In this document: one piece after another, positions 15,256-22,219 of the stretch
How the letters are laid out: every line of letters begins with the position of its first letter
How positions within the stretch are numbered: position 1 is the first letter of the stretch
NCBI GenBank assembly: GCA_001603955.1
Contig: LVAA01000055.1
Coordinates: 1 to 47,088 of the forward strand
Source: Syntrophobacterales bacterium Delta_02
Lineage (GTDB): Bacteria > Desulfobacterota > Syntrophorhabdia > Syntrophorhabdales > Syntrophorhabdaceae
Direction of reading: 5' to 3'
DNA: 47,088 nt
Position numbers and translations under genes: made by a program
Notes under the pieces: generated by a model
Database searches by the model: none
Told to the model about the DNA's origin: nothing
Seen by the model: the letters and a program-made list of their open reading frames with translations, nothing else

Positions 15256-17904
15256 TCAGCTTCGGGGTGAGCCTTCCGGACGGGTGGGATGATCATCCAG
15301 CATTTCCCTTATCTTTCCCAGCAATTCGTTGGGTGAGAGCGGTTTTGAAATGTAGTCGGCCGTCTTGTCGTGTATTCCCTTAAAGAGCAGGACATCACGG
15401 GTGTATCCGCTGGTAAAGAGGATTTTCATGTCCGGCCTGATCTTCCGTATCTCTTCGCGAAGCTCTTTTCCGTTCTTACCCGGCATGACAACATCGGAAA
15501 CAACAAGTGCGATCCTGTCCCTGTTGTCACTGAACGTACGAAGGGCTTCGTCTCCGTCCACGGCCTCCATGACAGTGTATCCGGAGACACTGAGCACCTC
15601 GGCCAGAAAGGCTCTCGCTTCTGCATTGTCCTCGGCAACGAGGATGGTCTCGTTCCCCGCCCTTATGCTCAAAGGAACGTGCTCCGCCTCGGTCTCGATG
15701 GCTCCTTCGCCCCGCACCACCGGAAAGTACATCCTGAACGTTGTCCCCTTGCCGGGTTCACTGTCGACGTTGATGTAACCGTTGTGTTGCTTTATTATGC
15801 CGTAGACGATGGAAAGTCCCAGACCCGTCCCCTTGCCCTCGATCTTCGTGGTGAAGAACGGCTCGAACACCTTCTTAATCGTGTTCTCGTCCATACCGGT
15901 CCCGGAATCGGCAACACTCACAAGCACGTAATCGCCGGGCGATCCGTACCCGTGCATCCGCACGAAATCGTTATCCATCACCACCTTGCCCGCCTCGATG
16001 AAAAGGCTTCCCCCTTTGGGCATGGCATCGCGTGCATTTGTAGCAAGGTTCATCAGCACCTGGTCCATCTGTGTTTTGTCGGCCATTATCACCGCGTCAC
16101 TGTCGACCTGGCCCATCCTGAGCTCGATGTCTTCCGTAAGAAGCCTTTTCAGGAGTTTTCCCGCCCCCTCTATCAGGGTGCGGACCTTGTGGGGTTTCAA
16201 CTCCACCGGCTGCTTTCTGCTGAATGCAAGCAGGCTCCCCGTGAGATTGATCGCCTTCTGCGAGGAGGAGAGTATTCTGTCCGCATATGTCCTCAGGGGA
16301 TCATCCTTTTCCAGCTTGAGCTGGAGCAGATTGCCGTATCCGACGATGGCCGTCAGGATGTTGTTGAAGTCATGGGCGATGCCGCCGGCGAGGGTACCGA
16401 TCGCCTCCATCTTTTGCGAGTGGAGAAGCTGCGACTCGAGATGCTTCCGTTCGGTGATGTTCTCGACGGATCCCTCGTAATAGAGTGTCTTGCCCTTCTC
16501 ATCCCTGACATTCCTGGCATTGATGGAAACCCAGTTCACGGTCCCGTCCTTTCGGCACGTCTGTACCTCGAAGTGGAACGCGGCCCCGTTTTCCTCCATC
16601 AGGCGGATGAATTCCGACCGGCGCCTTTCATCGAGATAGAGCCGCCCGACCCGGCCGGAGAGCTCCCGGACCATTTCCTTCGGCGAGCCGTATCCATGCA
16701 TGGAAGCCAGCGCAGGGTTCAAGCTGATGACGTGTCCCTCCGGCGTGGTCTGGAACATCCCTTCCACTGCGTTCTCAAAGATGGAACGGTATTTCCTTTC
16801 CGCCTTCTTGAGCGCCCGCATCGCCAGCTCCCGCTCGGAAATCTCCTGCTGCAGGTCCTCGTTGAGGCGGTTCAGGTCCGCGGTCCGCTCCTGGACGCGT
16901 CTTTCGAGTTCGTCGACACTGGTCTTGAGCATCATGGACCTCACGGTGAAGGCAACCCCGGCCAAAAGAGCTATTACGAGCAGTGATATGGTGGCGGCAC
17001 GGTCGCGGCTTGCGAGCGTTCCATAGACCTTCTCCGCGGGGCACAGATGGACGAGCGAATAGACCGTGTCGGGAACATTTGTTCTGTAGGCAACCACGTC
17101 CATCTCATTGCCGGTCGTCTCACTCATGGAAAACTCCCGGTGCCCCCCCGCAGGCAGCGACCTGATCATCTCGAGGTGCGCAGGGTTAGTAGCGACGATA
17201 TCATTCATGAGCAGCGGGTTGCCCCGTTCGTCACAGATGCGATATGACGATTGCAGCGATTCGTCCGCCGCGAGTATATGCCCGTAGATTATCCACGGCC
17301 TGACCCATCCCACGATGTATCCCTGATGCTTGCCCTTGTGTTCATGTGCCGAGGCGACGATGAAATGCTCGCCATCCCGGGAGATCGATATCCTTCCTGC
17401 CCCGCCGCAGGAAGAATGGGCCTTCTTCAACATGTCGGCCATACCGCTCCTCGGCTCACGCGATGCCGTGTCCACCAGGAATCTTCCGTCGGCGGTAATG
17501 TAGGCCAATCGAGAGTAGATCACGTCGTCCCCGATCTGCTTCCTCTTCATGAGATCGATGAATAGCTCGCGTATAGGCACAAGGCTCTGCTTCAAGCCGT
17601 ATTCCATGCTCATCCCCAACGCCTTGTTCTCAAAATACACGGCAACTTCCCTGGAATGCTTCATATAGAACAGATCGTCCATCCTGTCGGCAAAGAAATA
17701 GCTCAACGCGGCCCCCCGCCTCTCGACCGCGTGATGACGGACCTTGAGAAGGTTCTCCTTCAGGTCTCTCTCGGTCTGGAAATGGCTGTAGAGCAAACAG
17801 AGTATCGAGAGGACAAGCGTCACACCCGCAACGGTCACTCCAATGATCCGCACGGATGGATGTCTGAGTGTTCCTTTCAGGCCCGCCCTGGTGATCTTGG
17901 TCAT
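15256..17904 (-). CDS. Membrane hybrid sensor histidine kinase (periplasmic sensor-PAS-HisKA-HATPase-REC)
   Basis: An 882-residue hybrid kinase. Order: membrane helix (about 19-40), periplasmic sensor of Cache-like size (about 41-303, with LAYITADGRFLVDTASREP), second helix (about 304-325) and a coiled coil to 370. Then PAS (about 370-490), HisKA with the H-box GGIAHDFNNILTAIVGYGNL, HATPase (ADSGTGMDENTIKKVFEPFF, then GKGTGLGLSIVYG) and a C-terminal receiver whose phospho-aspartate is in VVSDVVMPGKNG. The start overlaps the stop of the solute-binding protein gene (ATGA). That protein is therefore probably its ligand-binding partner. The kinase core is closely similar to the hybrid kinase at 35696-37696. 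Ligand unknown. Confidence 0.92.
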   Translation of the reverse strand: MTKITRAGLKGTLRHPSVRIIGVTVAGVTLVLSILCLLYSHFQTERDLKENLLKVRHHAVERRGAALSYFFADRMDDLFYMKHSREVAVYFENKALGMSMEYGLKQSLVPIRELFIDLMKRKQIGDDVIYSRLAYITADGRFLVDTASREPRSGMADMLKKAHSSCGGAGRISISRDGEHFIVASAHEHKGKHQGYIVGWVRPWIIYGHILAADESLQSSYRICDERGNPLLMNDIVATNPAHLEMIRSLPAGGHREFSMSETTGNEMDVVAYRTNVPDTVYSLVHLCPAEKVYGTLASRDRAATISLLVIALLAGVAFTVRSMMLKTSVDELERRVQERTADLNRLNEDLQQEISERELAMRALKKAERKYRSIFENAVEGMFQTTPEGHVISLNPALASMHGYGSPKEMVRELSGRVGRLYLDERRRSEFIRLMEENGAAFHFEVQTCRKDGTVNWVSINARNVRDEKGKTLYYEGSVENITERKHLESQLLHSQKMEAIGTLAGGIAHDFNNILTAIVGYGNLLQLKLEKDDPLRTYADRILSSSQKAINLTGSLLAFSRKQPVELKPHKVRTLIEGAGKLLKRLLTEDIELRMGQVDSDAVIMADKTQMDQVLMNLATNARDAMPKGGSLFIEAGKVVMDNDFVRMHGYGSPGDYVLVSVADSGTGMDENTIKKVFEPFFTTKIEGKGTGLGLSIVYGIIKQHNGYINVDSEPGKGTTFRMYFPVVRGEGAIETEAEHVPLSIRAGNETILVAEDNAEARAFLAEVLSVSGYTVMEAVDGDEALRTFSDNRDRIALVVSDVVMPGKNGKELREEIRKIRPDMKILFTSGYTRDVLLFKGIHDKTADYISKPLSPNELLGKIREMLDDHPTRPEGSPRS

Positions 17905-18884
17905 CTCCTCTTGAAGAACTCCGGGTGATACTCGAACACAAAGGGATAGTACTTCTTGACGATCCTGGTGTAAATGCCGTTTCTCTCACAGTCGACGATG
18001 AACCGGTTGAACTCCTCCTTCAATTCCGGAGAATCCTTCCTGAACGCCACCGCCATCTCCTGCATCTCGCTCACGGGACCGATCACCTTTATGCGACCGG
18101 GCCACTTCTGCAGCGCCACAAGGGCATCGGAAACGTCAAGGAGGACAAGGTCGGCGACGCCCTCCATCAGCGCGGGAGCGATCTCGTTCAGCGGCCCCCT
18201 GTACGGCCTCACCCAGTCTGCCATCCTCTCCAGTCCATACAGGGCAGGATCGAGACAGGTCCCCGTCTTTCCCATTACAGATCGCCCCCTGACGAGCTCT
18301 TTCGTCCCGGCAATGTCCTGACTCAGGTCCCCTGTGGGTCTCAGCGGCTTTACCGGTGAATCAGCGCGGGCCATGAGCCAGACCTGGGTCGGGAAAACGG
18401 GAGTGGAGAAATCAACAAGCTCCTCTCTCCACGGAAGGACGGTGATGCCGCTCGCCGCCACATCACCCCTGACCGGCGCATCCCCGGCGACGAGAACGCC
18501 CCCGTCAGCGCGCTCGAACGTCTTTCCCGAAAGGTCCGTAAAGACGCGGTCCCAATCGGTCTTTACGAACTCGTACCTGACCCCGAGCCGCTCTGCGAAG
18601 AGCGACATCAGCTCGACATCCATCCCGTCCCCGCTGCCGGTGATAAAATTGGCGTACGGTATGCCAAGATGCCTGAGAACGCCTTTCTTCTTGATCTCCT
18701 CCAGGGTGACGGCAGAGCAATGGGCAATGAAGACAAGGGACAGGAACGAGAACAGGGATACCATGCAGAGGAAAAGATGAAGTCCGGAGACCCCGTTACG
18801 AGGCCGCTTCGCCCCCTGACCCTGTCCGCTTGAGAAGTCGCTGTACTGCAGGAACAACCCGTCTTTCACCATGATAACCCGCAC
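17901..18884 (-). CDS. Periplasmic solute-binding protein (SBP family 3-like), probable sensor partner
   Basis: A 327-residue exported protein with a long N-terminal region and a hydrophobic export segment (LHLFLCMVSLFSFLSLVFIA). The family-3 pattern follows: LEEIKKKGVLRHLGIPYANF, GMDVELMSLFAERLGVRYEF, TVLPWREELVDFSTPVF, and near the end AVAFRKDSPELKEEFNRFI. Such proteins bind amino acids or other small solutes. No permease or ATPase is nearby. Its stop overlaps the hybrid kinase start by four bases, suggesting it presents a ligand to the kinase rather than to a transporter. The start may be the GTG at 18884 or an ATG four codons later. Confidence 0.85.
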   Translation of the reverse strand: MRVIMVKDGLFLQYSDFSSGQGQGAKRPRNGVSGLHLFLCMVSLFSFLSLVFIAHCSAVTLEEIKKKGVLRHLGIPYANFITGSGDGMDVELMSLFAERLGVRYEFVKTDWDRVFTDLSGKTFERADGGVLVAGDAPVRGDVAASGITVLPWREELVDFSTPVFPTQVWLMARADSPVKPLRPTGDLSQDIAGTKELVRGRSVMGKTGTCLDPALYGLERMADWVRPYRGPLNEIAPALMEGVADLVLLDVSDALVALQKWPGRIKVIGPVSEMQEMAVAFRKDSPELKEEFNRFIVDCERNGIYTRIVKKYYPFVFEYHPEFFKRR

Positions 18885-19060
18885 ATTTTCCTAAAGAGTT
18901 TTCTCGCCAGATGGAATAAACGTGTTGTACAGGAATAATCGGCCATTTGAGGAAAATATTAAGAGACCCCGGAAAGGCCCCAAGGCCCTGCGGGCCACGT
19001 CTTCGCCCCCGGGAGGTCTTGCGTTGGCCTTCATTGGACAGGAACCCCCAGTGGGGCGCC

Positions 19061-19642
19061 TCAGTCCCCCGGGCCGTTCCACTTCGGAAGGAGCTTTTCC
19101 ACACCCCCCAGGACAGCTTCGGCGATGACCTCGTGGCCCCTGTCGTTGGGGTATCTCGGGTCGGGACCCGTGAGGTCTTTGCACGTGAGGCCCTTATCCT
19201 CCAGGTAGCCCGCGAAATGGTGGTGCACCGGGACCAGCAGACAATCCAGATCGGAGGCGATTATCTTGAGGGAGCGATAGAAGATGTTGACGGCATCCAT
19301 ATCGTAGGGGTCGTCGAAGGTGTGAGACGTGGCAAGGACGACCTCCGGGCCGAAGCGCACCCGCGCCAGCCGTATCAGCTGCACCAGGTTCTCCTGGAAC
19401 TCCGAGCGATAGACGCCCTGAAACGCGTCGTCGACGCCAAAATTGAACAGGAGTATATCGGGCCGGAAAGGGTCGATATCCACGGGGAACGTGGCAACGG
19501 CATCGAAGGTGATCTCCCTGTGCCTCGACCTGTTGATGACCTCCACCCCTCTCGGGAGAAGACGCTCCGCCAGGATATCAGCGTAGCCCCTGACCGCCCC
19601 GTAACCAGCGGCAATACTCCCCCCGCGGATAAGAAACTTCAT
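19061..19642 (-). CDS. SGNH/GDSL-type hydrolase-like protein
   Basis: A 193-residue protein whose layout fits the SGNH hydrolases. Block I has the nucleophile serine in IRGGSIAAGYG, a block III-like stretch is LLFNFGVDDAF (Asn and Gly), and the C-terminal DxxH-type pair is in PNDRGHEVIAEAV. Members hydrolyse esters of lipids or sugars. No signal peptide is visible, so it acts in the cytoplasm. It starts three bases after the AbiEii toxin gene and is probably co-transcribed with it, an unusual partner for a toxin-antitoxin pair. Specific substrate unknown. Confidence 0.75.
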   Translation of the reverse strand: MKFLIRGGSIAAGYGAVRGYADILAERLLPRGVEVINRSRHREITFDAVATFPVDIDPFRPDILLFNFGVDDAFQGVYRSEFQENLVQLIRLARVRFGPEVVLATSHTFDDPYDMDAVNIFYRSLKIIASDLDCLLVPVHHHFAGYLEDKGLTCKDLTGPDPRYPNDRGHEVIAEAVLGGVEKLLPKWNGPGD

Positions 19643-19645
19643 CCC

Positions 19646-20545
19646 TCACCCCCTGACGGACAGTCCCGGTCCATGATCTTCTGTGGGTCCTTTCGGTTTC
19701 TTCGTTTTTCCTTGCCACGGTTCCCCGGGGATAAGGACCGCCAGTCTATTGAAGACAAATTCCATTGCCCCGTCAGGGTCCCAGCCATTCCCCGCGACAA
19801 CAAGTGGGCCTATATCATCGAGAAAGTTCGGACCATCACGTTTCTCAATAAGGTTCTGCTCGAATTCAGCGCGGGATACTCTGTGACCTTCACGTTCCAT
19901 GTATTGCAGGAAACAATGGATTACCCGCTCCGGCCGGGCGTCAGTTGTTCTGAATGCTGTCCACAGATCAAAGAGGTCGCGGCCTTTCTTCCTCTGGTAG
20001 AGCGCCCGGACCTTGGTCCCCAAAAGCTCATCAAGATGATAGGTCGATATGAGGGTACTGCCGGAGAACCAGCGTGAATTGACGTCGAAGCGACGTTTTT
20101 CAAATCCGAGTACCGCGAAATGCTCCCGGGTATTGATTTCCACCTTGAGTTTCAGGGGTGGTCCTTCTTCTGATCGCATCCTGTAGATCAATGTTACCCT
20201 GCCTTCCGAGCGGCTCCGTTTGGGAGAGCCAAGCCAGGGATTGAGCTTATCCTGTATGGCATCCATTGCGGGCCCGATGGGCGCGGCATGGACCTGTACC
20301 AGATCAATGTCTTCCGAGTAACGCAGTGGCTCCAGGTGCAGCTTGAAAAGCGCCGTTCCTCCCCGGAAAGCAAGGTTTTCGGACAAGAGAGGGTGGCTGA
20401 ACATTTCCACCAGAGCCCTGCAGATTATGAGATCCTGTTCGATCTGGTAGCTTTGGGGCCATGGAGTATATTTCTTCCACTCAGATATAAAATCCAGAGG
20501 TATCAGATCTCCACCTCCACTTTGGCATTGACAAGAATTCGCCAT
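19646..20545 (-). CDS. abiEii: AbiEii-family nucleotidyltransferase toxin
   Basis: AbiEii toxins are minimal nucleotidyltransferases of type IV toxin-antitoxin systems. They modify RNA, reported to be tRNA for some homologues, and stop growth during phage infection. Motif I is GGTALFKLHL with the acidic pair in RYSEDIDLV (about residues 62-86). Later conserved segments are LKVEINTREHF and TYHLDELLGTKVRALYQRKKGRDLFDLW, which are diagnostic of the family. The gene overlaps the antitoxin gene by 43 bases. The C-terminal tail (GKTKKPKGPTEDHGPGL) is low in complexity. Together with the adjacent CRISPR-Cas locus it forms a small defence island. Confidence 0.9.
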   Translation of the reverse strand: MANSCQCQSGGGDLIPLDFISEWKKYTPWPQSYQIEQDLIICRALVEMFSHPLLSENLAFRGGTALFKLHLEPLRYSEDIDLVQVHAAPIGPAMDAIQDKLNPWLGSPKRSRSEGRVTLIYRMRSEEGPPLKLKVEINTREHFAVLGFEKRRFDVNSRWFSGSTLISTYHLDELLGTKVRALYQRKKGRDLFDLWTAFRTTDARPERVIHCFLQYMEREGHRVSRAEFEQNLIEKRDGPNFLDDIGPLVVAGNGWDPDGAMEFVFNRLAVLIPGEPWQGKTKKPKGPTEDHGPGLSVRG

Positions 20546-21285
20546 CGTTTTAGCTGATCGACCCCCTTGAATGGTTGCGATGGAACGAGTGGAGTGGGGA
20601 GTACATTTCTCTGATCGATATATCGGGCCAACTCCCCGGTTTTCTCTTCTGCCCCGACAAGGTCAAGAAGGTATCCGAGTCGTTGCGACCAGGCTATCGG
20701 TGAAAGCGCTGCGGTGGTGACCAGTTCGTCGCTTCTAATCTTTTCTGCAAGTTCCGCCAGAATAGTCGCCACATTGTCCAGACCACCCGCATGATGCGTG
20801 TACCCCACAATATCAAAAGCAGTTGCCGCCGGGGTTGATATCTTCAGATACCCGCGCGGGGTCTTCAAATCCGATACAGGCACCTTATCCATATTCTTTC
20901 TGGCAATAAATTCTATGCGAACATCACCGCAGATTATGCCGGGTCTGTTTCCACTCACAATAACCTGGAACACCTGGGGACGCTGGTGTGCCGCTCCATG
21001 ATACTCTGCCGCGCTGAGGAGGCCCGCGTAGTATTCTTGGCCAAGGTGCTCCATAAGGTGTGGAATGAAATGACTTGCCGGCAAGCACCCCGATTTTCTG
21101 TATTCCGGGGGAACAATGACGAAAAAACCTTTGTAAGGCATGGCCAATTCACCCTTATGCCGCAAACGGCGCAGGGCGGCACGGGTTGCCACCACGGTTG
21201 GCCCGACAACATTGAGGGCCTCCCCAACGACAAAAGAGTATCGGCCCTCTGCAATCAGTTTGTCTATGAACTGTCCTGCCTGCAT
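20503..21285 (-). CDS. abiEi: AbiEi-family antitoxin / transcriptional regulator
   Basis: AbiEi antitoxins have an N-terminal winged helix that represses the operon and a C-terminal neutralising domain. Visible are the start MQAGQFIDKLIAEGRYSF, a helix-turn-helix-like stretch (VVATRAALRRLRHKGEL), the family strand GFFVIVPPEYRKSG, FIPHLMEHLGQEYYAGLLSAAEYHGAAHQRP, and STPAATAFDIVGYTHHAGGL. I start at the ATG at 21285 with AAGGTG just upstream, giving 260 residues. A further 13-codon extension would begin inside the operator palindrome. The upstream inverted repeat at 21316-21336 fits autoregulation. Confidence 0.9.
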   Translation of the reverse strand: MQAGQFIDKLIAEGRYSFVVGEALNVVGPTVVATRAALRRLRHKGELAMPYKGFFVIVPPEYRKSGCLPASHFIPHLMEHLGQEYYAGLLSAAEYHGAAHQRPQVFQVIVSGNRPGIICGDVRIEFIARKNMDKVPVSDLKTPRGYLKISTPAATAFDIVGYTHHAGGLDNVATILAELAEKIRSDELVTTAALSPIAWSQRLGYLLDLVGAEEKTGELARYIDQRNVLPTPLVPSQPFKGVDQLKRWRILVNAKVEVEI

Positions 21286-21315
21286 GCGCACCTTCCCAAA
21301 TGGCTCACTTCTATA

Positions 21316-21336
21316 AAGTAACACTATTCGTTACTT
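21316..21336 (-). promoter_or_regulatory. Inverted repeat in the abiE promoter region (candidate AbiEi operator)
   Basis: Arms aagtaac and gttactt are perfect over 7 bp with a 7-bp spacer, about 30 bp upstream of the antitoxin ATG. AbiEi proteins are known to repress their own operons by binding inverted repeats, so this is the likely binding site. Confidence 0.6.
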
Positions 21337-21396
21337 AAGTCGAGCATTTCATGGAAATAGGCTACTTGGCTGTCCCTTTCTCGTAACGTGAGGTCC

Positions 21397-21661
21397 GCGC
21401 GGGGTCCCATTCTCCCGGACAGCCACGCTGCGGATCACACCCGTTAGGCGTTTTCGGCTCGCTCGATGCTCATTGCGGACAGAGGTGAGTGCAAAACTGC
21501 AATCCGGGAATCCGCAGACACAACTCCGGAATGTATTGCCCACGTTGTGCAGTCAGACGCATCGGTCCCGGCCACTTCCGTGCCCGGTCCGCGCGCCCCG
21601 AAACCGAAACGGGTCCCGCGATCCTTCGCTAACGGCTGTCCGGGAGAATGGGACCCCGCGC
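21397..21661 (+). mobile_element. MITE-like element, copy 1 (28-bp perfect terminal inverted repeats)
   Basis: The 265-bp element begins GCGCGGGGTCCCATTC and ends with its exact reverse complement; the terminal repeats are perfect over 28 bp (21397-21424 and 21634-21661). The trinucleotide tcc flanks both ends (21394-21396 and 21662-21664), possibly a target-site duplication. A second copy, in opposite orientation, lies at 33731-33991, and the interiors are about 90% identical by eye. No transposase is encoded. An alternative is a structured RNA or DNA hairpin element rather than a transposon. Confidence 0.75.
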
Positions 21662-21691
21662 TCCGTGTGTTTGGCGAGAAAAGTGAAGACT

Positions 21692-21802
21692 GTTCCGGGT
21701 TGCGAGTTTCGGGTTGCAAGTTAGAAACCTAAGGAAGAAGAACCTCGTTAGAGCAAAGGCCCTTGACTCGAAACGCGCAACCCGGAACCCGGAACCCGCA
21801 AC
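21692..21802. repeat. Facing 7-bp-period arrays
   Basis: Left heptads gttccgg, gttgcga, gtttcgg, gttgcaa, gttagaa (21692-21726) face right heptads tcgaaac, gcgcaac, ccggaac, ccggaac, ccgcaac (21768-21802). The right array is built of the reverse complements of the left-array unit types, so the region can fold into a long imperfect hairpin. A T-run (tttttt) follows the right arm, so termination is possible. Confidence 0.85.
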
Positions 21803-21862
21803 TGTTTTTTTCTTTGATGAACTCTTGAACGCTCTTCTCGTCGCCTCTAGCTCCGCTCCCTA

Positions 21863-21898
21863 AAGTGACAGACTGTTGTCACTTAGGTCTGGTACAAT
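21863..21898 (+). promoter_or_regulatory. Candidate regulated promoter upstream of the cas operon
   Basis: A perfect inverted repeat, aagtgaca / tgtcactt with a 6-bp spacer (21863-21884), lies 8 bp upstream of an extended -10 element TGGTACAAT (21890-21898). No good -35 is present, consistent with an extended -10 or activator-dependent promoter. It is 320 bp from the cas3 ATG, so it may drive the cas operon from a distance or an unseen small RNA. Confidence 0.4.
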
Positions 21899-22219
21899 CA
21901 GGAAAGCGGGAATGTTTCTACCCAAACAGAACGCCCCAAAAGATAACGGCTTCCCCTCCCTATTTCGCTTGAATTTGAAAAGGCAAAGGGGTAAAAAGGT
22001 TATGAAGCATGATCCAAAGTACAACCGGTGGCCCATGCCGCCGTCCAACCTCCGGCAACAGAACGAAAAACACGCCAGTCTCCACAGCACTGATAAGCAT
22101 CTGAGCCATTATTCATCGGGGGAATGAAGGTCTTTGTCGTGCGGCGCAACATCTATTCCCATAAACCACCGTCGTCGTTCACACAGGATACCCACGGGCA
22201 CACATCCGACGAGTAAGCC

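Larger units (their letters stand above)
21337..22219. other. Non-coding gap between abiE and cas3
   Basis: About 880 bp without a credible gene. It holds the first paired element (21397-21661), facing heptad arrays (21692-21802) and an inverted repeat with a promoter-like -10 (21863-21898). Apart from those I see no gene up to cas3; the open frames here are short and have atypical composition. Confidence 0.65.

Noticed and set aside
15370..16986. 538-codon plus-strand open frame
   Set aside because: Antisense to the hybrid histidine kinase, whose catalytic motifs are complete.
21466..21732. 88-codon open frame in the first MITE-like element
   Set aside because: The second copy has an in-frame stop, and the substitutions are not biased to third codon positions.
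21876..22127. 83-codon open frame before cas3
   Set aside because: No ribosome site, random-looking composition, overlaps the putative promoter; no recognisable family.
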